This document shows positions 33,100-45,200 of a stretch of 64,000 nt of DNA, one piece after another. Source of the stretch: Castanea sativa (taxonomy: Eukaryota; Streptophyta; Magnoliopsida; Fagales; Fagaceae); assembly GCF_040712315.1 (NCBI RefSeq), contig NC_134020.1, forward strand, positions 13,177,251 to 13,241,250. Reading direction: 5' to 3'. The notes below the pieces were generated by a model. It ran no database searches. It saw only the letters and a program-made list of their open reading frames with translations, and was not told where the DNA came from. The position numbers and the translations under genes were made by a program. The stretch's first letter is position 1, and each line of letters starts with the position of its first letter.

Positions 33100-34040
33100 T
33101 GTTCATAGTCTCAAAATAAAGTTGTCATAATTTTGTTCTCTAGCTACTATTTTTATTGAATCACATTAACTAAGATATAATTTTGGACATAGTGCTTAAA
33201 GGAGCTGAAGTACATAAATATGTTTTGATTCAGCATTATCATAATTTCTTATGCATGATGCATTGATGGAAGATGGCTTATGATATGATCATACTCTCCA
33301 TTGAAATGCTAATAGGTTACATTGGCTTTTATCTCAAATGTACTATAGCATGAGATGTAAGAGTTAGTACTAGATTTAGACTTTATATTAAGTCTAAATG
33401 AGATGTTTTGGTATGAAATATCGTGCTACTAGACGATATTCAATATAAGTCATATTGAGTGCCAAGAAAAGCTTAAGGAGTTCCAATTCTATATCATTTT
33501 ATGAAAACATTTTATTTTTAAAATGAATTGAAATTCTTGGATGTAGAGATTAAATGTTAATCTCATACGGATATGATCCATAAGCCCTTGTTAGAATCAT
33601 TTGATCAATTCAGATTGTTTTGTAAATGAATTTCTTTTATATTATCTGAATTGATGAGTGAGTTCTACGCAAAGGAAGACATCCTAAAAGCTAAGGCTAT
33701 GATCAATATGATTTAATTCAAATTCTTAGCCTAGACCGAAAGGTAAGGGTTGTGAGAATAGGAATTATAATACCAAACAGTTGAACAAACAAGTTGTCCT
33801 AGTAGTTGCCAAAAAGGAAATTAGACTCAAAAGTATGACCAAAAGGAAAATGTTTCCAGTTTTGGTAAAGTTAAGCATTGTCCATGATTATTTTCTAGAT
33901 GGAAGTTTTCATGTTTTACCTTTTAAAGAGAAAGTTTTCATCCTTTAGCAATGTATGTTTTGGCACTTATGTCTAGATCTTATTAATCTAAATAATATTC
34001 AAGATTGGTGAAAGTTGGGCTTTTAGAACCATTATTTGGT
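33100..34040 (+). pseudogene. Decayed copia gag and pre-integrase remnants
   Basis: Readable fragments include a NLDIV-like gag start near 33180 (with HKYVL), a Lys-rich zinc-knuckle remnant near 33740-33850, and a pre-integrase block LWHL...LINLNNIQDW near 33960-34010. Frames change repeatedly between them. These match the better-preserved blocks of the minus-strand sister. Confidence 0.6.
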
Positions 34041-34309
34041 TATATTCTCAATCTATGAATTCTATTTAGAGGATAATATGATCTAGAGCTCCTTTTGTAA
34101 AGGAATGTAGTCTCAAAAACTTCTTTAAGTGAGTGCATACATGAAGGATGAATAAGACTCTTTTAAAAATAGTAAAGTACATGATTAATATTTCTGTTTA
34201 CTTATTTCTTTTGGAGATATACTCTAATAATTACTATACATTTTTTTAAGTTGATTTCAAAAAATTTTTCCTAGGACATTAGTCAAATTGTGGATTGGGT
34301 GAAAACCTA

Positions 34310-34560
34310 GTATATGATACTTCCACTTTTAGGGATGTCCAACACTTGTGCTAGAAAGGAAGTCTAACAAATTGAAATCAAAAGATAGAAAAATGTGTGT
34401 TTATGTTGGGTATCCAAAAGGAATTGCAGAAGATTGTTTTGGTAGTCATAAAGAAGACAAGATGTTTGTAAAGTACAAATGCAAAGTTCTTGACGATGAC
34501 TATGTGAATAATCTTAAAGTAAAATATAGAATTGTTCTAGAAGGATGATGTCAGAATTTG
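34310..34560 (+). pseudogene. Copia integrase C-terminal fragment
   Basis: The frame reads VLERKSNKLKSKDRKMCVYV, GYPKGIAEDC and DDDYVNNLK. This is the segment after the integrase core in copia elements (usually CVFVGYPKG). The core itself is not visible upstream. Confidence 0.8.
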
Positions 34561-35143
34561 TTGTAGGACAACTATGAAATATATTTAGAAATGAGATGGT
34601 TGTATTAGATACACCACAAGAGATTATTCTAAATATGCTAGTAAACAAGTACAATATTGTAGTGGGAGGATTGTTAATTATCAAATAAATTCGTACTTTT
34701 GGGATAGACTTTTGAAGTACTTCCACAAGGATATGAATTTTGATCCTCGGTCCTACGTAGAGGCAATAGATGATATGAATATGGATTATTGGATCAAGGT
34801 TATGTAAATACAAATGCAAAGTTCTTGACGATGACTATGTGATTAATCTTAAAGCAAAATATGGAATTGTTCTAGAAGGAAGATGTTAGAATTTGCTGTA
34901 GGACAACTATGAAATACATTTAGAAATGAGATGGTTGTATTAGATTCACCACAAGGGATTATTCTAAATATATAGCTAGTACATAGGTACATTATTGTAG
35001 TGGGACGATTGTTAATTATCAAATAAATTTGTACTTTTGGGATAGACTTTTGAAGTAATTCCACAAGGATATGAATTTTGATCCTCGGTCCTACGTAGAG
35101 GCAATATATGATATGAATATGGATTATTGGATCAAGGTTATAT
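34474..35143. repeat. 335-bp tandem duplication in the copia pol remnant
   Basis: The landmark ttcttgacgatgactatgtg occurs at 34487 and 34822, and the two units match to about 35143, ending ggatcaaggttat. It covers the integrase-RT linker. Confidence 0.9.
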
Positions 35144-35199
35144 AAATAGAATTAGATTCTATTTAAAGTCTAGAATTTGAAAAGGCGCCTAATGGCATT

Positions 35200-35870
35200 A
35201 AGCCTATTGTTCTCAAATAAGTCTACAAGAAAATGAGATTGATAGATTTGAAGGTGTAAACTTTCAAAGTCAAGACTAATGGCGAAAAGATTTATTAAAA
35301 AAGAAATGGTTCGACTATGAAAAGATTTTTTCACCAATAGTCAAGTTTGACACTATCTAGATTCTCTTATCCATTATATTTCATTTAAATGAAATATGGT
35401 AATGGATGTCAAGAAAGCTTCTTTTAATAGCAATCTTGAGAAAGACATCTATATGATGTAACTAGACTTGTACATAACAAAGAACCGGTAATGTTTACTA
35501 TGAAGTTGTTTAAATTCCATTTATGGACTCAAACAAGCATCTAAATCAGAAAATATCATATTTGATCAAGAAATCAAATTGTTTGATTTTGATCAAGTAT
35601 TACAAGGCCTTATGTGTGTAAATGCTATATAGAATAATAAATTTCTTAATGTATGTTGATGACATTCTAATCATTTAGAATGATGTAGAGTTATTGTCAT
35701 CAATGGAGTTTTTGGTTGTCTATTCCAGTTTGATATAAAGTACTTTGGAAAGATTGGTCACATAATTAAACTTTGTTAAAATTCAGAATTTAGGATGTTT
35801 AGTCTATCTCAAACTGCTTAAATAGATTAGATTCTAGCCAAGTATAGCATGTAATGCTTCAAGAAATGAT
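35200..35870 (+). pseudogene. Decayed copia reverse transcriptase
   Basis: Fragments in different frames: KKWFDYEKIFSPIVKFDTI (the ETFSPV block), MDVKKASFNSNLEKDIYM and FLMYVDDILII (the catalytic YVDD box, near 35645). Many stops and frameshifts lie between them. Confidence 0.82.
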
Positions 35871-35929
35871 TCTTTCCTTTTAAGTTTGAAGTTCCTTTAT
35901 ATAGGATTGTGGTCCTAAGACATATAAAA

Positions 35930-36448
35930 GGAAGAGCATATTAAGACAGTTCCTTATATTAAATAAATAGGAAGTCTTTATGTTATGCAAAATACTAGGC
36001 CAAATATCTATTTTGCGGTGGGCATACTAAGCAAATATCAATTGAATCAAAGATCACTTATTGACTATATGCTCAAATATCTTGGGAGAATAAGGGATTA
36101 TATGCTTGTCCACAGAAGTGAAATTTTGATAGTTACCGGATTTACAAATACTGACTTGTAGTTTGATTGTGATTCATGAAGTTGAACTTCAAGATATGTG
36201 TTCATCCTAGGTGGTGAAGATACACATTATGAAGTTGAACTTCAAGATATGTGTTCATCCTAGGTGGTGAAGATACACATTTAAGCGTAAGTATCATCTC
36301 ATTAGAGAGATATGAGTATGTGAAAAGTAGTAGTAGAAAAGATAACTTATGCAATAAATTTGCTGTAACTTGTTTCCAAGCCTTGCCTTAGAGTGATTAT
36401 GAATTACTCTAAAGAGAAATAAGTGTCGGGTATATGATAAATTGTCTT
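35930..36448 (+). pseudogene. Decayed copia RNase H, with a 53-bp duplication
   Basis: Fragments: SLMYAMQNTRPNIYFAVGIL near 35970 and IKRKYHLIRE near 36285. At 36176-36281 a 53-bp unit starting atgaagttgaacttc is present twice in a row. The reading ends near the polypurine tract (agggcaagtggg, from 36451). Confidence 0.75.
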
Positions 36449-36463
36449 TGAGGGCAAGTGGGC

Positions 36464-37773
36464 GATCTTCATTCGCAATTGATAACATGTACTATGTAAG
36501 TTACAAAATTAAAGAACAAGAAAGCGTACCTTGAAGCAGTGAAATTCAAAACCGAAGATCAGAAGCACTTGAGAACACTTTTAATCTTCACTCCAATTCC
36601 ACTTAATGTCCAAGATGTGTGGTCTCTCAATCAATTTCTAAAAAGAGAATAGGAGAGTGTCCAACACACACATACTCACCATTTCAGAATGATGTCTCAC
36701 ACCACCCACCAAATTTTGTATGTTTCTCTTCTTATATATAACTGATTATCTAATTGGGCTAGCCTTTTGGGCCATTCAAATTAGGCTCTTGTGTGTGGCT
36801 TGGAGTGGGACAAAAAGGGACCAATAAGACACTAGCTCGAATGGGCCTTGGGCTTTTCTGTCAACTCTTGACAAATCCAAAATTACCATTAACTATATTT
36901 AATACCACTATATAAATATAGTTGCACTCTAGGCCTTATCTATAAGTTATATCCCAAGACTTTATTATACATGCAATCCCTTCATAAAATATTCGTAGTA
37001 ATACAAAGTCATGAATGTAGACTGCCACTTTGTAAATTACTACATCTTATCCTTGAGTACCTGGTTTAAAATTATTCATTATATATTTATGAAATCCAAT
37101 TTCATAAATATATAGTTTAGTAACTTCTTACCAAAGTGGTTAGGCCTAACTCTCTGAATAACTGAACCCATTAAACTTATCTCAAGAGAATATTTTATTT
37201 CTCCGTTAAGAGACTATGAATTCGATCTTGAAAATATATGTTCCATCAACACTAAATGTGGCTGCTCAACATACTGAGGTTTTGACCATAACTTTAGATC
37301 TCACTCCTGACATATCAAAGCAACCTACATTTCATGATCAGGTCCATTATTCTCTCAGGATTAAGAGTTCATGTAAAAAGAAGTCGCGAGTTTATTATTC
37401 ATTTGACAGTCGTTCGGAGAATAATAAATCTCACAGTGGTCCAGTTCAATATGTTTTAAAACATATCAACTTACCAACTAGAAATCTCCATTTCCATGAT
37501 CAAGATAAAACATCTTAGTTGATATGTTATAGTCTTCGCAGATGAAATGCCCAATTTCATCACTGACTACGAACCACTCTTTGAATTTACAAGGAACTTG
37601 TGATTTGCATCTTCTGTGACTAAATCACATAAATCACATACAATGCATCTCATGAACTATATGATAATGTCCCATATTCATGTTACCATTATTTTAGATA
37701 ATAATAATAAAACAAATTTATCAATCACATTATTAAATCATACATAATGTCATACATAACATCATACAATAGG
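36464..37773 (-). repeat. Copia LTR in inverted orientation after the plus-strand element
   Basis: It starts gatcttcattcgcaattg, equal to about position 40 of the LTR, and runs to acatcatacaatagg, about 25 bp short of the usual end. It lies in minus orientation although the preceding element is on the plus strand. Both ends are truncated, and no target duplication is visible. Confidence 0.88.
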
Positions 37774-39336
37774 TTTATGGAATAAATAACTCTATAAGAC
37801 CTTTAGTTGGTATATGTAATTATAGGCCATCTTGACATTGGTATAATACTTAGATTAAAGGCATTTTTAATGTCTATCTTACTATAAATGCATTGTTGTT
37901 GTTGTGCAGCCCTATCATGGTTTATGAGAGAAATAATGATTGGATGGCACCCAATAAAGGCTGATGGGGATCATATGTTTTTATGTACCTTGGTAAAATT
38001 ATTGATTAAACTAATTAGACACTTCCTAAAAAAGAAAAAAGCTTAACACCTGAAGCAGAGGATTCAGTGCTTTTTCATAGAAACCCATTGAACTAGCTCT
38101 TGATCAGCTTGATTTTCTTTGTAGGTAGAACAAAATTGCTTGTCCAATAGATGTGAATACCAAAACAAAATACAACACTTACAGGAAGTTTGGATTAGTT
38201 GAAGTCTCCCATCAAATGACAAAATATTTGTTGTCCATGAATTGATTCTTACCAAAATCTTTTCGATTACAGGGCTGCATTCTTATCACCTATAGCTTCA
38301 AACAATTTGATAAACTATATTTGGTTTGTTATCTATTTATTCTTTTCACAATATTTGACTCATGAAAAAATGTGGCTATTTAAGCTTTCTAGTTTACTAT
38401 TTCAGGCTTTTGTAAAGTTGCAAGAAAGGTTAATTTTAGAGATACCTCAAGCCAAATAGCAATAGAATTTGCATTTGGAAGTTTAATTTTTTTTTTTCTA
38501 TCTATCCATTTTATATAAGCATTTTTATGTATATTCGTTCTTCTTTACATGTTTACGACACAAGTTCTTATGCTCTGAGGAAGAGGAAAGTGATTACTTT
38601 ATGGAATGTTAATTTATTGTTCAAAGCTTTGGTTGTTAGGAGGACTAGAAACTCTTTTTATTTTTTTTGTCTGCAATAATTTTTTTTTTCTTAAATCAAT
38701 GGTTGTATTGTAATATTTAACCAAAATATTTTTACTCATGGAAATTATGACTATTTATGTTTTCTATGTTGGTGTTTCAACTTTGCTTGAACTTGCAAGA
38801 AAGGATAATTTCAGAGATATCTTAAGGTTTGCATCTATAAGGTGTATTTTTTTTTTCCTTAACTCCCTATGGATCTAAACATTTTTAATTGTATTATTTT
38901 TTATACATATTTATGGCATTGGTTCTTATGCTTCAAGGTAGAATAACGTGATCAAAGTGTATTTTTAAGTGTCATTGTGAGATGAAATATGTACTTATGG
39001 TATTTGGGTTAGAATTGGTTTTGATTAAGGTATTTGGATTAGTATTCATTTTTTATTTTTTTGGGTTATTAACCAGATCAAAGTTATTTAAGGTTGTAAT
39101 GGAATTGCAAGTAGTATGCCAGTATAGACTTCTTTTATATTAAATGATCACATAATAACTAAATAGTGGTCACCTCATTATTTCCCCAAAAACAAAACCG
39201 ATTACTTCTCCTTCCCCAAAAACTCCTCATCTAAAGTTGCTCTCTCTCCCACCCTTTGACCAAACCTTACATCCTTACCCTAAATCTGCCTCTATTGCAG
39301 GGCTTCCACTCTCTCTTCTATCAAACCCAAGGTGAG
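37774..39336. other. No gene recognised, apart from a LINE fragment
   Basis: AT-rich sequence with T homopolymers. The right end (39296-39336) is pyrimidine-rich and has an ag/gtgagt-flanked 30-bp stretch like a small exon, but nothing supports a gene. Confidence 0.45.
38064..38255 (-). pseudogene. LINE reverse transcriptase fragment
   Basis: The 63-residue minus-strand frame begins RINSWTTNILSFDGRLQLIQ, close to the post-catalytic block of plant LINE RT (xxxSWxxxxLSxxGRLxLI). The rest of the frame does not follow the family well. A short relic. Confidence 0.55.
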
Positions 39337-40027
39337 TGTGGGGAGTAAAAGGGCCCAAATGGGCATGTGGGCCTTTGGGCTATAACATGAAGGGCCGACT
39401 TGCTCCAGGGTTAAACTCTATGAGTCGGCCCATACGCCGAGGGTCTGAGGATACAGCCGAGGACGAGATTCTCCTCGGAAAAGCCCTAGAGAGTTCAAAG
39501 TTTCATTATGAAGGTCAAAGCACAAACTCTGGAGAGACCAGTGGTTAAAAGGGGACATCCTGAATCTTCTAGATGCACCGGTATTAAAGAAAATATCAAG
39601 AATAAAGGCTGCCACCTCCGCATTAAAGGCTCTGCACCTACCTCCCTGGCCGCATTAATGGGGAGGTGACCCCTGAACAGTGAGGTGGAAACTTCTAGTC
39701 ACTGTTCAAAAAGTATCAGAAAAGGCAGTATAAAAGGGGGGTAAAGGCCAAAGAAAAGGGGGATCGGAAAACTAAGAAAGAAATTAAGAACTTGTAATTT
39801 TCAAGGAAGAAAGAGAAATAATAAAGAAATAGTCCTCGGCTTGAGTCCGAGGAGACCCATTTGTCATTATCGTTCTTTATTTACTTGTGTTTGCTTATAA
39901 AAGCCTGTTATCAAGATCCCAACGTTTCTAACATAGGTTTCAAGCCCACACTAAATCTTATTGTTTAAGGCTCATTGGGCCTGAGCCCGTAACTGTTCTT
40001 GGGGCCAGGTGCAATTGTGCACTTACA
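39337..40027 (+). repeat. Gypsy 5' LTR (691 bp)
   Basis: It starts tgtggggagtaaaaggg and ends gtgcacttaca, followed by att and the primer site. It holds a TATA box (39729-39735) and several cctcgg/ccgagg motifs, among them a hairpin tcctcgg-cttgag-tccgagga near 39832-39852. The left limit could shift a few bases because no second LTR is available for comparison. Confidence 0.85.
39729..39735 (+). promoter_or_regulatory. TATA box in the gypsy LTR
   Basis: tataaaa followed by ggggg, 300 bp before the LTR end, a usual position for the U3 promoter. Not tested. Confidence 0.6.
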
Positions 40028-40029
40028 AT

Positions 40030-40046
40030 TGGCGCCGTCTGTGGGA
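40030..40046 (+). other. Primer binding site of the gypsy element
   Basis: tggcgccgtctgtggga follows the LTR after 2 bp. This TGGCGCC-type site is usual for Tat-group elements. Confidence 0.88.
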
Positions 40047-40074
40047 AATCTAGTCTAGAAGAGGTAGGGATATT

Positions 40075-41650
40075 ATGGCAGGCTTAGGCTCTCACCATGC
40101 AGAGTCATAGGGATTACAACCGGAGGACCATTTCGAGCGTCTTGAACATCTAAGGGATCGTGAGGGAAGTGTCCATACAGAATACCCAGGAGCTAGCCAT
40201 ATTCATGAAGGGGGTAGCACCACCCACGATGAGGGTTCTAAATCCATGCAGAAGGAAATCAATCGTTTGAAGAGAAGGTTACGCCGTGCCAAGTGTAGGC
40301 TTTCACCGTCCTCATCTAATTCTTCCTCAGAGGAGGATAGGGGAGGTGGCTACAGCTCAAGGTCGCGCTCTCCCACCAGTGCAACATCCTCCGGTGAGGA
40401 GGACGACCAGCCAACTCGCAGACGTAAGAAGCCTCATTCTAGGGGCTTAGGCAACGATGCTATGAGTAGGGCGTTGCATCAGCTCTCCAAATCTCCATTT
40501 ACACGGAGGGTTGAGAAAGGAAGGCTTCCCAGAAGGTTTACCCAGCCCACTTTCACCATCTATAATGGCCGGACTGATCCGGTGGAGCACGTGAGTCACT
40601 TTAACCAGAGGATGGCGGTGCACTCTCACAATGAGACCCTGATGTGTAAAGTTTTCCCCTCTAGCCTGGGACCTGTTGCTATGAGGTGGTTCAACGGCCT
40701 TAAGTCGGGGTCTATAAGTTCGTTTGGGGAGCTTACTAGAGCATTCGCTTCGCGGTTCATTACGTGTAGTAGAGTACCTCGGCCATTGGACTCGCTGTTA
40801 TCCATGACCATGAGGGAAGGGGAGACGATACTCCGACCTTTACTGGGAGATGTTTAATGAAATAGATGGTGACTTTGATGAGGTAGCGCTTAATACCTTT
40901 AAGGTAGGCCTTCCTACTGATCACGACCTGAGAAAGTCTTTGACTAAAAAGCCTATTCGCAGTGTACGTTGCCTCATGGACCGTATTGACGAGTATAAGA
41001 GAGTGGAGGAAGACCAACAGCAAGGTAAGAGAAAGGAGAAGGTTATCCCGCAGGAGAGAAGGGATTTCAGGTCGGACAGATACCACAATAACAGGCCGAG
41101 GAGAGATTACGTCGGACAGTCCGCCTCGGCAGCACCTCAGGTCGTGAACACTGTATTCCGGGAACCAGTACATCAGCTGCTGGAGAAATTTCGTAAGGAA
41201 CCCTTCTTTAAATGGCCTGATAAGATGGCAGGAGACCCTGCGAAGAGGAATCAGAACCTCTTTTGCCAATACCACCGGGATGTGGGCCATACTACTGAGA
41301 ACTGTCGGACCCTTTGGAACCACTTGGAGCAGCTTGTCAGTGAAGGAAAACTGAAGCAGCACCTGTGCCAACCTAGCGGGCAGGGCAGTCAATCTGGTTC
41401 AAATAATCAGCGGAATAATTCATCTCAGCCAGCTTTAGGAACAATTAATGTTATTTTTGCTGCACCTGGCAGGACCGGCTCGGCTCCCACTAGGGTGATG
41501 GCAGTTTCTGATTCTCAGGCCGAGGATACAGGCTGCAGGCCGAAGAGGTTGAAGCTCAATTTGCCCGTCTTGGGATTTTCTGAGGAGGATAAAATAGGGA
41601 CTGTCCAGCCCCATGACGATGCCCTTGTAGTTACGATTAGGATAGGGAAT
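40075..41650 (+). pseudogene. Gypsy gag (broken)
   Basis: The ATG at 40075 is followed by an in-frame TAG at 40108-40110 after 11 codons; the frame then stays open. It has a Ser/Arg-rich region, the gag core FTIYNGRTDPVEHVSHFNQR, MRWFNGLKSGSI and FASRF. A frameshift near 40830 leads into the second part (YWEMFNEIDGDFDEVALNTF, GLPTDHDLRKSL) and a zinc-binding block CQYHRDVGHTTENC. The gag core and the zinc block are the Tat type. It is broken by at least one stop and one frameshift. Confidence 0.9.
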
Positions 41651-42208
41651 TATGATGTGAAGAGGGTGATGATAGATTAGGGCAGCGATGCAGATATCAT
41701 GTACCCTGATCTATTTAAGGGGTTAAGATTGAAGCTAGAAGATCTTACTCCTTATGATTCGCCGCTTATAAGCTTTGAAGGGAGAGCCGTTGTGCCGAAG
41801 GGACAGATCCGTTTGCCCGTTCAATCCGGCTCAGAAATGGTTGAGGTGGATTTTATTGTGGTTGACGCGTACTCTCCATATACAGCCATCCTCGCCAGGC
41901 CTTGGCTGCACGCGCTTGGAGCCGTCTCCTTTACCTTACATGTTAAAGTTAAATTCCCCTCGGGGAAATGTATTGAGGAAATCCTCGGTAGCCAATCAGT
42001 AGTCAGGCAGTGCATATCGGCTGCAGTACTGCATCAGACAGAAGCCGAGTCTTCGGCTTTAATCACCAAAGACTTATAGCAGTTAACAGCTCCTAGTTCA
42101 TCTGGGATGGTGACAGGAGAGGAGACACATTGCGAGGAGTTAGAGAAGTTTCCAGTAGCTGATAATCCAGAGAGGTTCTTCCAGGTTGGCATACTTTTGC
42201 CACACTAA
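41651..42208 (+). pseudogene. Gypsy protease region (broken by stops)
   Basis: The active-site region reads VMID, a TAG at 41678-41680, then GSDADIMYPDLF. The next blocks are ISFEGRAVVPKGQIRLPV and FIVVDAYSPYTAILARPWLH, usual for the Tat protease. Two more stops follow in the same frame, TAG at 42077-42079 and TAA at 42206-42208, before the long pol frame. All of these stops could arise from glutamine codons by a single C to T change. Confidence 0.9.
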
Positions 42209-45200
42209 GAGAAGATCGAATTGTTAGAATTTCTGAAGGACAATATTGATGTTTTTGCGTGGGATCCTTACGAAGCTCCAGGCGTCGATCCGAGCTTCAT
42301 TTGTCATCATTTAAATGTCAACCCAGCTACTGTTCCGAGAAGGCAGCCACCGCGGCGCTCTTCCAGAGAACATTCCGAGGCCGTGAAGGAAGAGGTGCTT
42401 AAACTTAAGAGGGCTGGGGCTATCAAAGAAGTTTTCTACCCCGAGTGGTTGGCCCATACAGTCGTTGTTAAAAAGAAGAACGGAACGTGGAGGGTATGTG
42501 TGGACTTTACTGATCTGAACAAGGCCTGTCCCAAAGATTCGTTCCCAATGCCGCGTATTGATCAACTGGTGGACGCCACTATCGGACATCCTCGGATGAG
42601 TTTTTTGGACGCTTTCCAAGGTTACCACCAGATTCCTTTGGCATTGGAGGACCAGGAGAAGACTGCCTTCATTACTCCGATGGGGAATTATCATTATAAG
42701 GTCATGCCGTTTGGTTTGAAAAATGCTGGGGCTACTTACCAAAGAATGATGACCAGGATGTTCGAACATCAGTTGGGGAAGACTATTGAGGTGTATGTGG
42801 ACGATATGGTGATAAAGAGCAAAACGATACCTTCACACATGAGAGACCTGGCTGACACCTTTCAAGTGTTAAGAAAGTACAAGCTGCACCTTAATGCCTC
42901 AAAATGCTCTTTCGGCGTTGGATCTGGAAAGTTTTTGGGGTACATGATCACTCATAGAGGCATAGAGGTAAACCCAACACAGGTTAAGGCTATTCAGGAC
43001 TTGCAGCCTCCTCGGAACCCAAAGGAAATCCAGAAATTGACTGGGATGATTGCCGCGTTAAATAGGTTTATCTCTCGGTCAGCTGACCGATGCCGTCCCT
43101 TCTTCCAATTGTTGAATAAATGGAAAGGGTTTCAATGGACCGAGGACTGTGTGTTAGCTTTCCAGCAGCTTAAACAATATCTTTCTCGGCCACCCATTTT
43201 GTCTCGCCCCGAGGCAGACGAGGTCTTGTTTGCTTATCTGGCAGTGGCCGTACACGCGGTCAGCCTGGTCCTTATCAGGAATGAAAGTGGGGTGCAAAGA
43301 CCGGTCTATTACGTTAGTAAGTCTTTGAATGAGGCCGAGGTGCGCTACTTGCTCTTGGAGAAAGCGCTTCTGGCCATAGTTCATGCCACACGGAAGCTCC
43401 CTCATTATTTTCAGTCTCATACGGTGGTGGTTCTGACCCAATTGCCTCTCAAAGCAGTGTTACGCAGCGCCGACTACACTGGTAGGGTAGCAAAGTGGGG
43501 AACCATTTTAGGAGCTTTTGACGTTAAATACAAACCTCGCACCTCGGTGAAAGGCCAGGTCCTCGCTGACTTGGTGGCAGAGTTTACTGAACCATTGGCA
43601 GAAGAGACTCTAAAAGAAGCACGCATAAATGGAAAATCAGTTGGTGTGATCACGGCCGCAAGGCCTTCGCCTTGGAAAATGTATGTGGATGGGGCAGCTA
43701 ATCAGAGAGGGTCTGGTGTGGGACTTGTTCTGATATCCCCGGAGGGAATTATCTTTGAAAAATCTCTAAGATTATCATTCTCGGCCACTAATAATGAAGC
43801 CGAATACGAAGCCGTTCTGGTAGGCATGAATATGTTACATAAAATGGGTGGAAAGGAAGTCCATGCATTCTCGGACTCTCAGTTAGTGGTCGGCCAGGTC
43901 ATGGGGACCATGGAGGCCAGGGATACAAGAATGCAAGAATATCTAGCCCAGGTCAAGCATCAGCAGGCAGAGTTTGACTCCTTTGTCTTAGCTCACATCC
44001 CTAGGAGTGGGAACACTCATGCCGATTCCTTGGCTACGTTAGCAACGTCCTCGGCTCAGGACTTGCCCAGGATTATCCTTATGGAGGATCTGCTGGAGCC
44101 AACTCTTATCCCCGCCAGGGCGGCTCGCGTCCATCTAATAAGGTTTGGACCTAGTTGGATGGACCCAGTCGTATCTTTTCTTAAGAACGACATCCTCCCT
44201 GAGGAAAAGTCTGAAGCGGAGAAGGTGCGTCGAAAGGCGCCACGTTTTTGGCTATCTGAGGATCAGAAGCTATATAAACGATCCTTCTCAGGACCGTACT
44301 TGTTGTGTGTGCACCCTGAATCAACGAAAGCGTTACTGGAGGAACTGCATGAGGGAATTTGTGGGAGCCACACTGGGGGAAGATCCTTAGCCCATAGAGC
44401 TCTAACTCAGGGTTATTGGTGGCCCAACATGCAGAGAGAGGCCCAGGACTATGCCAGGAAATGTGATCAGTGCCAGAGGTTCGCCCCTAATATTCATCAA
44501 CCTGGTGGGGTTCTTAACCCTCTCTCCAGTTCTTGGCCTTTTGCGCAATGGGGATTGGACATAGTGGGGCCATTTTTGAGAGCAGCAGGAAATAAGAGAT
44601 GGCTTCTTGTGGGAACAGACTATTTCACCAAATGGGTTGAGGCCGAGCCCTTAGCAAATATCAGGGATATTGATTCCAAGAAGTTTGTCTGGAAAAATAT
44701 TGTCACTAGATTCGGCATACCACACACACTCATCTCCGACAATGGCGTTCAATTTGACAGCAAGGCCTTTAGGCAATATTGTGGTGACATGGGTATCATA
44801 AACAGATACTCCACCCCCGCTTATCCTCAGGGAAATGGACAAGCCGAGGCCGTTAACAAGGTTATAGTCAGTGGGCTTAAGAAAAGGTTGGACGATGCGA
44901 AGGGCAGATGGGTAGAAGAGCTCCCTCATGTTCTATGGACGTATCGGACCACACCGCACAGGTCCACGGGAGAAACGCCATTCTCTATGACTTATGGAGC
45001 CGAGGCGGTGATACCTCTGGAATCTGGTTTTCCCACCCTAAAGACGAGCTCCTTTAGCCCGAAGAATAACAATGGACTCCTGGAGAAAGATCTTGATTTG
45101 CTTGAGGAACGACGCGAGGCAGCTATGGTCCAAATGGCTTATTATCAACAGAAGCTAAAACGGGGATATGACGCCCACGTGAAGCTAAGACCACTTGCAC

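Larger units (their letters stand above)
30966..36463 (+). mobile_element. Degenerate Ty1/copia element, plus strand
   Basis: An LTR piece (30966-31234), primer site, leader with a repeat block, and heavily decayed gag, integrase, RT and RNase H sequence, ending at a polypurine tract near 36449-36463. It belongs to the same family as the element at 24741-30965, because leader and LTR match in inverted orientation. No long frame survives. Confidence 0.82.

Noticed and set aside
30966..36463. A pararetrovirus or retrovirus-like insertion
   Set aside because: The RT blocks, initiator-Met primer site and polypurine tract are those of Ty1/copia. No envelope, movement or coat protein sequence is visible.
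37216..37518. A 100-codon frame in the LTR at 36464-37773 (and a similar 62-codon one at 28215-28403)
   Set aside because: Both lie inside copia LTRs, and the homologous LTRs do not keep the frames open.
40760..41392. Minus-strand 210-codon frame opposite gypsy gag
   Set aside because: The plus strand encodes recognisable gag including the zinc block; the antisense frame has no domain.
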